Positions 1 to 7,790 are shown, counted from the first letter of the stretch. The stretch: DNA of 12,377 nucleotides from JAFLCA01 sp041907145 (GCA_041907145.1 JAYRHW010000242.1:1-12377); one strand, 5' to 3'. The notes: a model not told the origin generated them from the sequence alone. Made by a program: numbers and translations.

Positions 1-3000
1 AGAATTCTCGTGTACATTTCGAACCCGACCGCCAGCACACTGCCTGACTGCTCCTTGCCGAGTAGATTGCCAGCGCCGCGAATTTCCAGATCTCGAATGG
101 CCAAATTGAAGCCCAGCCCCAAATCATCGAGAGATTGAAGCGCCTTGAGGCGTTGCTGAGCTTCAGCACCGAGTTTTCGAATGTGGGGAATTATCAAATA
201 AGCATATGCTTGTCGCGTGCTGCGCCCAACACGTCCGCGAAGCTGATAGAGTTGGGCCAGACCGAATGTATCGGCACGGTCGATGATGATAGTATTCGCA
301 TTCGGAATATCGAGTCCGGACTCGACAATCGTAGTGCTGACTAGTACGTCGATTTCCTGCTTGAGAAAGCGCTGCATGATGTTCTCGAGCTCAGTTTCGT
401 TCATTTGTCCATGAGCGAATTGAAAGCGCGCCTCCGGCACCAAGCGCTGCAGATCGGCGGTGTAGAGATCCAGCCCCTCGATCCGATTGCGCACGACAAA
501 GCACTGTCCTCCGCGCTGAAGCTCTCGAATGATGGTATCTCGAATCAGGGAGTCATTGTGCTCGGCGACATAGGTTCGGATCACGCGCCGATCATTGGGC
601 GGCGTGCTGATCACGCTGATGTCGCGTATGCCGAGCACTGACATATGCAGGGTGCGCGGAATGGGAGTGGCGGTGAGCGTGAGGACATCCACTTGCTTCT
701 TTAGTTGCTTTAGCTTTTCCTTCTGCTTGACGCCAAAGCGGTGCTCCTCGTCGATGATGAGCAGTCCTAAATCCTTGAAGATCACATCCTGCGATAGGAG
801 ACGATGGGTCCCGATGATGATGTCCAGCTGGCCGTTGGCCAACTCTTCAAGAGTTTTTTTGTTCTCCTGAGCCGTGTAGAAGCGGCTGACCGCCCCTATT
901 TTGACGGGCATGCCGAGAAAGCGGTTTACAAAGCTGGTGCGGTGCTGCTCGACGAGAATGGTGGTCGGCACGAGAACGGCGACTTGTCGGCCGTGCTGCG
1001 AGCACTTGAACGCCGCGCGAAGTGCCACCTCCGTTTTGCCGAATCCGACGTCGCCGCAGACCAGGCGGTCCATGGGCTTCTCGTCAGCCATGTCTTTGAT
1101 TGTGTCCACGATGGCCTTCATCTGGTCGGGAGTCTCATCGAAGGGGAAGCCGTCGGCAAATCGATCGTCTTCCGCCCCCATCGGCTCAAAGCGCCAGCCC
1201 TTCGCGACGGTACGTGTCGCATACAGTTTGATTAAATCTCCGGCCAGCGTGATGACGGAGTCTTTGACCTTCTGCTTGGTGCGGATCCAGGTATTAGTGC
1301 CGAGTTTGTCGAGCACAGGGACTTGCCCCTCCGCCCCGGTGAACTTCTGAATCTTGCCGATATTTTGCACGGGCAAATAGAGACGGCTGTCGGCATACTC
1401 GATATGGAGGAAGTCGCTTTCCATACCCTCGATTTCAAGGTGTTTAAGCCCGTGGTAGACGCCGATTCCGTAGTCGACGTGCACTATGTGATCTCCCTCC
1501 TGAAGCTGAGCGAGCGAGCTCATGAGACGTTTGAGGGTCGCGCGAGTTCCGGCCGCCCGGCGATAGGAGCGCTCGGCGAACAATTCATTCTCCCCGATGA
1601 AAACCAACTTTTCGTCAGGTAATTGTACGCCCGTAGAAAGATGTCCCTGCAATATGACGATGGGGAAGCGATGTGGAGCCTTGAGCCACTGCGAACCCAA
1701 TATTCCGGGAATTGCAGCGTCGATATTGATATCCAAAAGCAACCGCTGCAAACGCTCTGCTCTTACCGAGGAGCCCACGACGAATGCCACATGGGTTCCG
1801 TCCCGTCTGAAGCGCGAGAGTGCTTGCGCCAGGGGCTTCAGTGCTTGTCCCGTGCCGACCTGGCCCTTGGCGCGCAGCGAGATCTCGGTGTTGGGAGCTG
1901 TGCGTACGGAATGGGTCGTAGTATTCCGCTGCTGCGTATCAAGAATATCGAGATTATCGAGGTACACCTGAGCTCGAGCCCTCAATTTTGCCAAGGCACC
2001 CGCAGGTTCGGCGTAGAGGGATTCTTTGGCAGGAATCAGGATATGTTCTCCTGCCAATCGCTGCTCGCGCTCACTGATACGCTCCCAATACTCGATAGCG
2101 GTTTTCTCTATCTCTAAATCATCATTTACGACCAGCGTCGTCTGTGCGGGAAGTAAGTCGAGTACAAAGGAAAGTTCGGCAAATGCAAAGACGTTAAGCA
2201 ACTCGATCCCCGGATATTCATCGACGCTGCTCAGCGCATTTATTGCCACGTCGACTTCACGCGGCGGAGTCTCCAATAATTTTGCGCGCGCCTTAATGCG
2301 CTCCGTGGCCCGTTCGAGCAGTGAGGGGTCAGAAAACGCCGAATGGGCAAGCCTTTCGCGCACTGGCGTAATCAGCAAGGACTGCAGAATTTCCCGGGAG
2401 CGCTGGGAATCCGGATCGAAGGTCTTCAGCTTCTCGATCTTCCCCTCGTTGAACTCGATGCGGACCGGACGCAAAAGCGAAGCAGGAAAGAGATCAATGA
2501 CATTCCCGCGTGTGGCCATCTCGCCGACTTCTTCGACGACGGAGACTTCTTGAAATCCTGCGGCCTGAAGATTTATTGAGGCTTGTTCGAGATTAAGCTC
2601 CTGACCGAGCTTCAGTTGGAAGCTCAACGAATGAAGAAAGTCTTCCGGTAAGACTTTTTGCAAAAGCGAATCAATTGGGGCGATGACTATCGATTGGGAT
2701 GCAACCTTCGCCTGATGGAGGGCATAGAGCCGCTGCGCCGAGATGACCGTCTGGGGAGAAACCGGCTCGAAGGGCAGAGTTTCCCACGGAGGAAGGAGAT
2801 AAATATCCTCGGTGCCTTCAAAGAATTGTAAATCGGCGACAAGATCCTCGGCAGATTTGCGATCCTTGCAGATTACGAAGAGCTTCCTATCATTCCGATA
2901 CAATGATGAAAGCAGCCAGGCCTTGGCGCTGCCGAAAAGACCAACGTAGCGAAGACGCTGGTCTTTTGGTATGATGCCGCGGGTTTCGGCATTCTCCATG

Positions 3001-3035
3001 CCGGTGCTGCTCGTAGGGGAGATCGACGATTTCAT
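1..3035 (-). CDS. mfd: Transcription-repair coupling factor Mfd (partial, C-terminus beyond left edge)
   Basis: Mfd is an ATP-dependent DNA translocase that pushes stalled RNA polymerase off lesions and recruits UvrA for nucleotide excision repair. The reading frame is open for 1011 codons on the minus strand. The N-terminal UvrB-like module includes LPPWETLPFEPVSP. The RNA-polymerase interaction domain starts near residue 512 (GDHIVHVDYGIGVYHG). The translocase has Walker A GDVGFGKT at 661-668, DEEHRFG at 762-768, TATPIPRTL and QLRGRVGRS. The TRG-type region DLEIRGAGNLLG lies just before the window edge. Compared with E. coli Mfd (1148 residues), only the last part, mainly the C-terminal UvrA-masking domain, is missing. 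The chosen start is the ATG at 3035-3033; an in-frame ATG at 2999-2997 (residue 13) is an alternative. The gene is divergent from the pilin gene. The identification is firm; only the start is uncertain. Confidence 0.97.
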   Translation of the reverse strand, partial: MKSSISPTSSTGMENAETRGIIPKDQRLRYVGLFGSAKAWLLSSLYRNDRKLFVICKDRKSAEDLVADLQFFEGTEDIYLLPPWETLPFEPVSPQTVISAQRLYALHQAKVASQSIVIAPIDSLLQKVLPEDFLHSLSFQLKLGQELNLEQASINLQAAGFQEVSVVEEVGEMATRGNVIDLFPASLLRPVRIEFNEGKIEKLKTFDPDSQRSREILQSLLITPVRERLAHSAFSDPSLLERATERIKARAKLLETPPREVDVAINALSSVDEYPGIELLNVFAFAELSFVLDLLPAQTTLVVNDDLEIEKTAIEYWERISEREQRLAGEHILIPAKESLYAEPAGALAKLRARAQVYLDNLDILDTQQRNTTTHSVRTAPNTEISLRAKGQVGTGQALKPLAQALSRFRRDGTHVAFVVGSSVRAERLQRLLLDINIDAAIPGILGSQWLKAPHRFPIVILQGHLSTGVQLPDEKLVFIGENELFAERSYRRAAGTRATLKRLMSSLAQLQEGDHIVHVDYGIGVYHGLKHLEIEGMESDFLHIEYADSRLYLPVQNIGKIQKFTGAEGQVPVLDKLGTNTWIRTKQKVKDSVITLAGDLIKLYATRTVAKGWRFEPMGAEDDRFADGFPFDETPDQMKAIVDTIKDMADEKPMDRLVCGDVGFGKTEVALRAAFKCSQHGRQVAVLVPTTILVEQHRTSFVNRFLGMPVKIGAVSRFYTAQENKKTLEELANGQLDIIIGTHRLLSQDVIFKDLGLLIIDEEHRFGVKQKEKLKQLKKQVDVLTLTATPIPRTLHMSVLGIRDISVISTPPNDRRVIRTYVAEHNDSLIRDTIIRELQRGGQCFVVRNRIEGLDLYTADLQRLVPEARFQFAHGQMNETELENIMQRFLKQEIDVLVSTTIVESGLDIPNANTIIIDRADTFGLAQLYQLRGRVGRSTRQAYAYLIIPHIRKLGAEAQQRLKALQSLDDLGLGFNLAIRDLEIRGAGNLLGKEQSGSVLAVGFEMYTRI

Positions 3036-3044
3036 GGCGGCGGG

Positions 3045-3073
3045 AGTATAGCGGGTTGCATCTTGATTGACCA
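3045..3073 (-). promoter_or_regulatory. Possible sigma70 promoter of mfd
   Basis: Read on the minus strand, TATACT (3050-3045) matches the -10 consensus at five of six positions. TGGTCA (3073-3068) matches the -35 at four of six, with a 17-base spacer. Transcription would begin only a few bases before the first ATG of mfd, so the message would be almost leaderless or would use the downstream ATG at 2999. This is a consensus match only. Confidence 0.3.
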
Positions 3074-3185
3074 ATTTGCCCTGGGACCGTCTCTTGCGTA
3101 GCCTGTAAATGCGAGGTGCGGGAGGTTGATCAGGCTTGCACGTTCGCGGCCCTTGTTACTAACCTCGTCTATCAGTAGAGAGGCA

Positions 3186-3196
3186 CGAGAGTCTCG
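3186..3196. promoter_or_regulatory. Short palindrome in the mfd/pilin divergent region
   Basis: CGAGA-G-TCTCG is an 11-base perfect palindrome about 40 bases upstream of the pilin ATG, in the 198-base gap between divergent genes. It has the size of a small dimeric operator half. A palindrome this short can occur by chance and no promoter box is convincingly placed around it. A TAAAAT box at 3216-3221 resembles a -10 but has no matching -35. Confidence 0.18.
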
Positions 3197-3233
3197 GCGA
3201 TTTCGTACAGTGAGCTAAAATTATTACTGGTGT

Positions 3234-3440
3234 ATGAGTCTGGACAGTCCGTTTCCGGGGAATTTGCAGTCAGCGATCAAGCGGATTTCGCGCTGCCTTC
3301 GTTCCCAGCTGGGCGTTAACCTCATCGAATACTGCCTCCTCGTATCGCTTATTTGTGTTGTTTGCATCGCAGCGGTCACTTCCTTCCGTAACGCGAATAC
3401 CGAGATATTCATTCAAATCGCGGCGCAGGTAACGAATTAG
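3234..3440 (+). CDS. Flp/Fap-family (type IVb) prepilin
   Basis: This is a 68-residue protein with the layout of Flp pilins, the small subunits of Tad-type fibres. A basic leader of 27 residues ends in Gly27. It is followed by the prepilin peptidase pattern G/XXXXEY: G27, then VNLI, then E32-Y33. A hydrophobic helix of about 20 residues and a short polar tail complete it. Cleavage after Gly27 would leave a mature 41-residue subunit, within the usual Flp range. The ATG at 3234 has no good ribosome binding site. A TTG at 3264, preceded by GGGG, would give a 17-residue leader and is the alternative start; an in-frame stop at 3216 excludes a longer one. The gene lies 106 bases upstream of pilT. 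Flp pilins normally sit in tad loci with CpaF-type motors, so this position is unusual. Confidence 0.78.
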   Translation: MSLDSPFPGNLQSAIKRISRCLRSQLGVNLIEYCLLVSLICVVCIAAVTSFRNANTEIFIQIAAQVTN

Positions 3441-3459
3441 GGCTTAACCCCCTAATTTT
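3435..3459 (+). terminator. Hairpin after the pilin gene (weak terminator or attenuator)
   Basis: AATTAGGG (3435-3442) and CCCTAATT (3450-3457) form a perfect 8-bp stem with a 7-base loop, beginning at the pilin stop codon and followed by a short T run (3456-3459). A smaller stem, CTAAG/CTTAG, follows at 3461-3476. The stem is AT-rich and the T run short, so partial termination or mRNA 3'-end protection is more likely than a full stop. Such a site would allow much more pilin message than pilT message. Confidence 0.45.
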
Positions 3460-3530
3460 ACTAAGCAATTCCTTAGACCGCCTTCATTTACCTATTTCGA
3501 ACTTTTGCCGATAGCTACTAGGTCATCGGT

Positions 3531-3536
3531 GGAGGT
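3531..3536 (+). promoter_or_regulatory. Ribosome binding site of pilT
   Basis: GGAGGT lies 10 bases before the ATG at 3547 and fixes the start there. The open frame extends upstream to a TTG at 3505, but that TTG has no such signal and adds 14 residues not seen in PilT proteins, which characteristically begin with MDITQLL-like sequence. Confidence 0.8.
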
Positions 3537-3546
3537 CGCAAATCTA

Positions 3547-4632
3547 ATGGATATCACTCAACTTTTGCAATTCGCGCAGCAGCAGGACGCTTCCGATCTG
3601 CACCTTAGCTCCGGCGAGCCTCCAATGATTCGTGTCCACGGAGACATGAAGAAGATCAAGGTACCGGCACTGACCGCGGAGCAGACGCACGCCATGGTTT
3701 ACGACATCATGAACGATTCTCAGCGTAAGGTGTTCGAGGAATTCAGTGATATCGACTTCTCGATGCAGCTTGGAGAAATTGCGCGCTTTCGCGTGAACGT
3801 ATTTCGGCAGAACCGCGGCGTAGGCGCCGTTTTCCGAAAGATCCCGACCAAGATCGCAACCCTCGAGGAGCTTGGGATGCCGCAGGTTCTCGCGGATATT
3901 TCGCGTAAGGAAAAGGGCCTCGTGCTCGTTACCGGGCCGACTGGGTCGGGTAAATCGACGACCCTTGCCGCCATGATTAATCTAGTAAATGAGGAGCTTG
4001 AGGGACATATCCTGACCGTCGAGGATCCGATTGAATTCATTCATCGATCTAAAAAGTGTCTCATCAATCAGCGTGAAGTCGGACCTCATACGCACTCATT
4101 CAACAACGCCTTGCGTGCCGCGCTGCGTGAGGATCCGGACATTATTCTTGTGGGCGAGTTGCGCGATCTCGAGACCATTCAGCTTGCCCTTACTGCTGCC
4201 GAGACCGGACATTTGGTGTTCGGCACCCTGCATACTTCGAGCGCACCCAAGACGGTGGATCGCGTCATTGACGTTTTCCCGCCCAATCAGCAAGCGCAGG
4301 TGCGCGCCATGTTCGCCGAGTCGATTCAAGCGATCGTAACCCAAACTCTGTGCAAGAAAATCGGCGGGGGTCGAGTGGCCGCGCTGGAGGTCATGCTCGG
4401 TACGGCTGCGGTACGCAATTTGATCCGCGAAGGCAAGATTCACCAGTTACCCTCGGTCCTGCAAACCTCTCAAAACGTTGGCATGCAGACTCTTGAAATG
4501 CATTTGCGGGAGCTCGTGGATCGAAAATTGATTACTCGAGAATCGGCCATTGAAAAGACCGGGCTGCCGGACATGTTCAAAGAGCTCGATCAGGCGAATG
4601 GGCCGCGCCAGCTGCGCGCCGGCGCCAAGTAG
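3547..4632 (+). CDS. pilT: Type IV pilus retraction ATPase PilT
   Basis: PilT is the hexameric cytoplasmic ATPase that powers depolymerisation of type IV pili, giving twitching and DNA uptake. The 361-residue protein has all family marks. They are the N-terminal ASDLHLSSGEPPMIRVHG, arginine-rich RFRVNVFRQNRG, Walker A GPTGSGKS (130-137), the Asp box EDPIEFIH (159-166), Walker B around DPDIILVGELRD (196-207), the His box TGHLVFGTLHTSSAPKTVDR (221-240) and the C-terminal AVRNLIREGK. The last corresponds to the AIRNLIRE element of PilT, which is needed for retraction in other species. Length is slightly above the common 344 because of a short C-terminal tail. The gene is followed after 27 bases by pilU. 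No pilin assembly gene (pilB, pilC, pilD) is visible, so partners must be encoded elsewhere. Confidence 0.97.
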   Translation: MDITQLLQFAQQQDASDLHLSSGEPPMIRVHGDMKKIKVPALTAEQTHAMVYDIMNDSQRKVFEEFSDIDFSMQLGEIARFRVNVFRQNRGVGAVFRKIPTKIATLEELGMPQVLADISRKEKGLVLVTGPTGSGKSTTLAAMINLVNEELEGHILTVEDPIEFIHRSKKCLINQREVGPHTHSFNNALRAALREDPDIILVGELRDLETIQLALTAAETGHLVFGTLHTSSAPKTVDRVIDVFPPNQQAQVRAMFAESIQAIVTQTLCKKIGGGRVAALEVMLGTAAVRNLIREGKIHQLPSVLQTSQNVGMQTLEMHLRELVDRKLITRESAIEKTGLPDMFKELDQANGPRQLRAGAK

Positions 4633-4659
4633 TACATGTAGGTTTTTGGGGAGACAGGC

Positions 4660-5820
4660 ATGCTCGACATATCCAAATTACTTTCCGTCATGACCGAGCA
4701 CGATGCTTCGGATCTGTACCTCACCGTCGACAGCCCCCCGATGTACCGTATAAATGGAGTGGTACGACCGGCGGGCAATCGTGCGCTGCAGCCTCCCGAC
4801 ACCGAGGTGCTTGCGAATAGCATCATGAGCGACAAGCAGCAGAAGGAATTTCAGGAATTGAATGAGCAAAATCTGGCGCTCTATTACTCGTCTTTGGGCC
4901 GCTTTCGCGTGAATGTTTTCAAACAGCGCGGCTGCGTCGGCATGGTCATACGGCAAATAAAGTCGAACATACTGACGATTGAAGAGCTCGGGTTGCCGAG
5001 AATTCTCGAGGATGTCTCAATGACCAAGCGCGGGCTGGTACTGGTGGTCGGCGCTGCAGGCTCGGGTAAGTCGACCTCGCTGGCTGCGATGCTTGACTAT
5101 CGCAATACCAATAGTGCCGGGCATATCGTGACAATCGAGGATCCTATCGAGTTCGTCCATCAGCACAAGAAATCGCTGGTCACGCAGCGCGAAATCGGCA
5201 TGGACACCGAGAGCTTCCCAATCGCGCTCAAGAACTGTCTACGCCAGGCGCCGGACGTCATTTTGATCGGTGAAATTCGCGATACCATTACGATGGAGGC
5301 GGCCATTACGTTTGCGGAGACCGGACACCTCTGCTTGGCCACTCTGCACAGTAATAACGCTAATCAGGCCATGGAACGAGTAATGAATTTCTTCCCGGCT
5401 GAGCGTCACAATCAGATTTACTTACAGCTGAGCCTCAATCTGCGCGGGATTATCAGTCAGCGCTTGGTTAAGTCCGTTGATGGCGGCCGCATCGCAGCGG
5501 TTGAAATTTTGCTCGACAGCCCGCGAGTAAAGGATCTAATTCACAAAGCTCAGATTGCAGAACTCAAAGAGGCCATGGAAAAGAGCACGAATCTGGGCAT
5601 GCAGACTTTCGACCAGTCGCTCTATGACTTGTATAAAGCAGGGAAGATTACTCTTGATGAGGCAATCAAGAACGCGGATAGCGCCAATAACCTGCGATTG
5701 CGCGTCAAGCTCTCAGAAGAGGGCTTTGATGAACGTAAGGCATCCCTCAAGGCGGTACGGAAGGAGTCTGTCGAGGGCGACGACTCTGGAACGGTAACAA
5801 AGCTGCGCGCCGATATTTAA
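4660..5820 (+). CDS. pilU: PilT-dependent retraction ATPase PilU
   Basis: PilU is a PilT paralogue that works with PilT to strengthen pilus retraction. The 386-residue product carries ASDLYLTVDSPPMYRINGVV, RFRVNVFKQRG, Walker A GAAGSGKS (131-138), Asp box EDPIEFVH (160-167), Walker B APDVILIGEIRD (197-208) and His box TGHLCLATLHSNNANQAMER (221-240). The DSANNLRLRVKL ending is characteristic of PilU rather than PilT. Walker A has Ala where PilT has Thr (GPTGSGKS) but keeps the essential GxxxxGKS. The tail after that ending is charged and about 30 residues long. GGGGAGA at 4648-4654 serves as ribosome binding site. The spacing to pilT indicates one transcript. A pilT-pilU tandem is common in gammaproteobacteria. 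Confidence 0.95.
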   Translation: MLDISKLLSVMTEHDASDLYLTVDSPPMYRINGVVRPAGNRALQPPDTEVLANSIMSDKQQKEFQELNEQNLALYYSSLGRFRVNVFKQRGCVGMVIRQIKSNILTIEELGLPRILEDVSMTKRGLVLVVGAAGSGKSTSLAAMLDYRNTNSAGHIVTIEDPIEFVHQHKKSLVTQREIGMDTESFPIALKNCLRQAPDVILIGEIRDTITMEAAITFAETGHLCLATLHSNNANQAMERVMNFFPAERHNQIYLQLSLNLRGIISQRLVKSVDGGRIAAVEILLDSPRVKDLIHKAQIAELKEAMEKSTNLGMQTFDQSLYDLYKAGKITLDEAIKNADSANNLRLRVKLSEEGFDERKASLKAVRKESVEGDDSGTVTKLRADI

Positions 5821-5891
5821 ATTGGGCTGATTGGTCTCATTGGGAAAAGCGTTGACTTATTTGCTGCGGGACTCCCAGAATAGCCGCAGCT

Positions 5892-6365
5892 ATGGACGAG
5901 ACTACTAAGGCCGTAATCGAGAGCATCACGGAGCGGTACCCCGAAGCTCGGCGCATCCCCAGCGGGCACCAATCGAATACTTTCTACGACTGTAACCGCC
6001 TCACTCCCAATGAATTAGCACGCCTGGCTGCCGAGGCGATTGGCGATTTGCCGGAAGGGGCATTCGATGTCGCGGTTGGCGTCGCCTATCATGGAATTCT
6101 TTTTGCTGCGGCGGTGGCAGGAGGTCGGGGAGTAGCCATTCTGCAAACGGACGGCAAACTTTGCGGTGCCGCAGTTAAGGGGCAGAAGGTCGTTATTGTC
6201 GACGACGTGGCGCATTCGGGCAGACGCTTGAAGCAGGCGGCAGAGATGCTGGTAGCCGCAGGGGCCAAGGTTGTTGGGTTTGCTGTCGTTGTCGATCGAT
6301 CAAATGGCCGCATCGGAACTTCCACTCAGCCGCTGTGGAGTGCCTTCCAGACCGATATGCTGTAG
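5892..6365 (+). CDS. Orotate phosphoribosyltransferase-like protein, short, lacking the usual catalytic loop
   Basis: The 157-residue protein has a type I phosphoribosyltransferase fold signature. KVVIVDDVAHSGRR (99-112) corresponds to the PRPP-binding motif. IPSGHQSNTFYD (22-33) resembles the PyrE N-terminal substrate region, GVAYHGILFA (63-72) resembles PyrE GPAYKGIP, and VVVDRSNGRIG (133-143) resembles PyrE LDRQERG. Two things differ from PyrE (about 210 residues). The flexible loop carrying RKEAKDHG is replaced by the short stretch QTDGKLCG (85-92), and the C-terminal helix region is absent. It may be a non-catalytic PRPP or nucleotide sensor, or an enzyme with another base. It lies 71 bases after pilU and 11 before the Nudix start at 6377, so it is probably cotranscribed. 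TTGACT at 5852 could be part of an internal promoter, but no good -10 follows. Family is fairly sure, activity unknown. Confidence 0.72.
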   Translation: MDETTKAVIESITERYPEARRIPSGHQSNTFYDCNRLTPNELARLAAEAIGDLPEGAFDVAVGVAYHGILFAAAVAGGRGVAILQTDGKLCGAAVKGQKVVIVDDVAHSGRRLKQAAEMLVAAGAKVVGFAVVVDRSNGRIGTSTQPLWSAFQTDML

Positions 6366-6376
6366 GCTTTGCGTCT

Positions 6377-6931
6377 ATGGCCAATGAGCGCAATCCCTGG
6401 AAAACCCTGTCTTCCGAGTTAAAATATCAAAATCCCTGGATTTCAGTCCGAGAAGATCGGGTTATTAGGCCTGACGGCAACCCCGGCATCTATGGAGTCG
6501 TGAGTGCTAAGGTGGCCACTGGAACGGTGGCGCTAACTCCAGAGGGCTCTGTCTATATGGTAGGCCAGTACCGCTACCCTATTAATAGGTATTCTTGGGA
6601 AATCGTCGAGGGTGGCGCTGAGATTAACGAAGATCCTATTTTGGCTGCCCAGCGGGAGCTGCGCGAGGAGGCTGGTCTCACGGCGCGAGAGTGGCAGCCG
6701 CTTGGCGGAGCCGTGCACTTGAGTAACTGCTTTAGTTCCGAGGTAGCCTATTTATACCTTGCCCGCGGCCTGGAGCATGTTCCTCGTCAACCTGACGGGA
6801 CGGAAGTGCTTGAAGTACGGCAGGCCCCCTTGAGAGACGTTCTTAGAATGGTCGACAGTGGGGAGATTACCGATGCTATGAGCATCATAGGACTATTTCG
6901 AGCGGAGCGGTTTCTAGCCGGAGCATTGTAA
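6377..6931 (+). CDS. Nudix hydrolase, ADP-ribose pyrophosphatase-like
   Basis: Nudix enzymes cleave nucleoside diphosphates linked to another group, using Mg2+. This 184-residue protein contains an exact Nudix box GX5EX7REUXEEXGU at 79-101, with REL-REE-AGL at its core. It is preceded by GQYRYPINRYSWEIVEGG, the wording of the ADP-ribose/nucleotide-sugar pyrophosphatase group. The EVAYLYLARGL stretch after the box also fits that group. The chosen ATG (6377) follows the stop of the phosphoribosyltransferase gene by 11 bases. A GTG at 6335 would extend the protein by 14 residues inside the previous gene and is less likely. The ribosome binding site is weak, so translation may depend on the upstream gene. 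The substrate is not determined by sequence; ADP-ribose or an ADP-sugar is the best guess. Confidence 0.88.
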   Translation: MANERNPWKTLSSELKYQNPWISVREDRVIRPDGNPGIYGVVSAKVATGTVALTPEGSVYMVGQYRYPINRYSWEIVEGGAEINEDPILAAQRELREEAGLTAREWQPLGGAVHLSNCFSSEVAYLYLARGLEHVPRQPDGTEVLEVRQAPLRDVLRMVDSGEITDAMSIIGLFRAERFLAGAL

Positions 6932-7713
6932 TGACTGAGTCATCCCATAACGCGACCGTTTCCGGCCCCGAGGGTACGCAGCTGCAGCCGGCGATGTCTC
7001 CGCAGCAGCGCCAGTTCACCAAAGAGGGATCGGCCCTAGCAGTGTATCGGGACTTCGTAGTTGGCCAGGCCGGGTTGCCTTATTGGATCCAGTACGAGCT
7101 TCAAACACTACTGCTTTCGGGTCTTGGCGGGCTTCCGGGCTTTGGCTTGCGAAGTCTCCTTTACCCTTACCTCTTTGCCTCATGTGGCAGGCGGCCGGCA
7201 TTCGGCCGTGGAGTGGTCATTCGCCGGCCTAATCAGATTCGATTAGGCTCTAAGGTTCTGGTCGATGACTATGCCGTCCTTGATGTGCGGGGAGCTGATG
7301 CCGGAATGCAGCTTGAGGACTTTGTTAGCGTAGGACGCTTTAGTTCTGTTGCAGCCAAGGGCGGGCAGGTGCGACTGGGGAAGGCAGTAAATATCGGGTC
7401 GTATTGTCGCTTGGCCACCCAATCCATTTTAGAGGTCGGCGAGAGCGTACTTGTGGCTGCCTATTGTTATATTGGCTCAGGAAATCATCAGTCAGGCACT
7501 CAGGATAGACCCCTTATAGAACGCTCCATGGATATCAAGGGGGGCGTGCGGATTGAGTCGCACGCCTGGATTGGTGCACACAGCACAGTTCTTGACGGGG
7601 TAACCATTGGGGCGCGGTCAATAATTGGTGCCCACTCGCTGGTTTTGGAAAGTATTCCGGCTGACTCCGTGGCAGTGGGAGTGCCCGCCAAGGTCATTCG
7701 CAGCCTTAAATAG
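6931..7713 (+). CDS. Hexapeptide-repeat (left-handed beta-helix) acyltransferase
   Basis: The 260-residue protein has an N-terminal stretch of about 90 residues with a partly hydrophobic helix. A left-handed beta-helix follows, built of [LIV]-G-X4 repeats (about 90-245), for example VRLGKAVNIGSYC and WIGAHSTVLDGVTIGARSII. It ends with the typical PADSVAVGVPAKVIR closure. His186 in GSGNHQSG is a candidate active-site residue. Proteins of this build acetylate sugars of O-antigen, capsule or glycan precursors, or serine. The ending and loop suit a sugar O-acetyltransferase (WbbJ-like group) better than CysE. The ATG overlaps the Nudix stop by one base (TAATG), with GGAG at 6920-6923 as ribosome binding site, so translation is coupled. 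No glycosyltransferase neighbour is visible to name the acceptor. Confidence 0.86.
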   Translation: MTESSHNATVSGPEGTQLQPAMSPQQRQFTKEGSALAVYRDFVVGQAGLPYWIQYELQTLLLSGLGGLPGFGLRSLLYPYLFASCGRRPAFGRGVVIRRPNQIRLGSKVLVDDYAVLDVRGADAGMQLEDFVSVGRFSSVAAKGGQVRLGKAVNIGSYCRLATQSILEVGESVLVAAYCYIGSGNHQSGTQDRPLIERSMDIKGGVRIESHAWIGAHSTVLDGVTIGARSIIGAHSLVLESIPADSVAVGVPAKVIRSLK

Positions 7714-7790
7714 CACCCGTCATGTTCTATTTTTAGCACTACCGTTTTGCAGAGCGAGCCAATTCTCTGCGGCCGCATCTATCAGTATTC

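Noticed and set aside
135..2579. Several plus-strand open frames of 69-175 codons in the first 2.6 kb
   Set aside because: They lie antisense to the continuous mfd frame, show no family resemblance and overlap each other in different frames.
3181..3200. Sigma54 promoter (GGCACG) for the pilin
   Set aside because: The GC element expected 12 bases after the GG is absent, so the -24/-12 pattern is not met.
3505..3546. TTG start adding 14 residues to PilT
   Set aside because: The GGAGGT site at 3531-3536 and the family-typical MDITQLL beginning both point to the ATG at 3547.
6335..6376. GTG start adding 14 residues to the Nudix protein
   Set aside because: It lies within the end of the phosphoribosyltransferase gene; the ATG at 6377 gives normal operon spacing.
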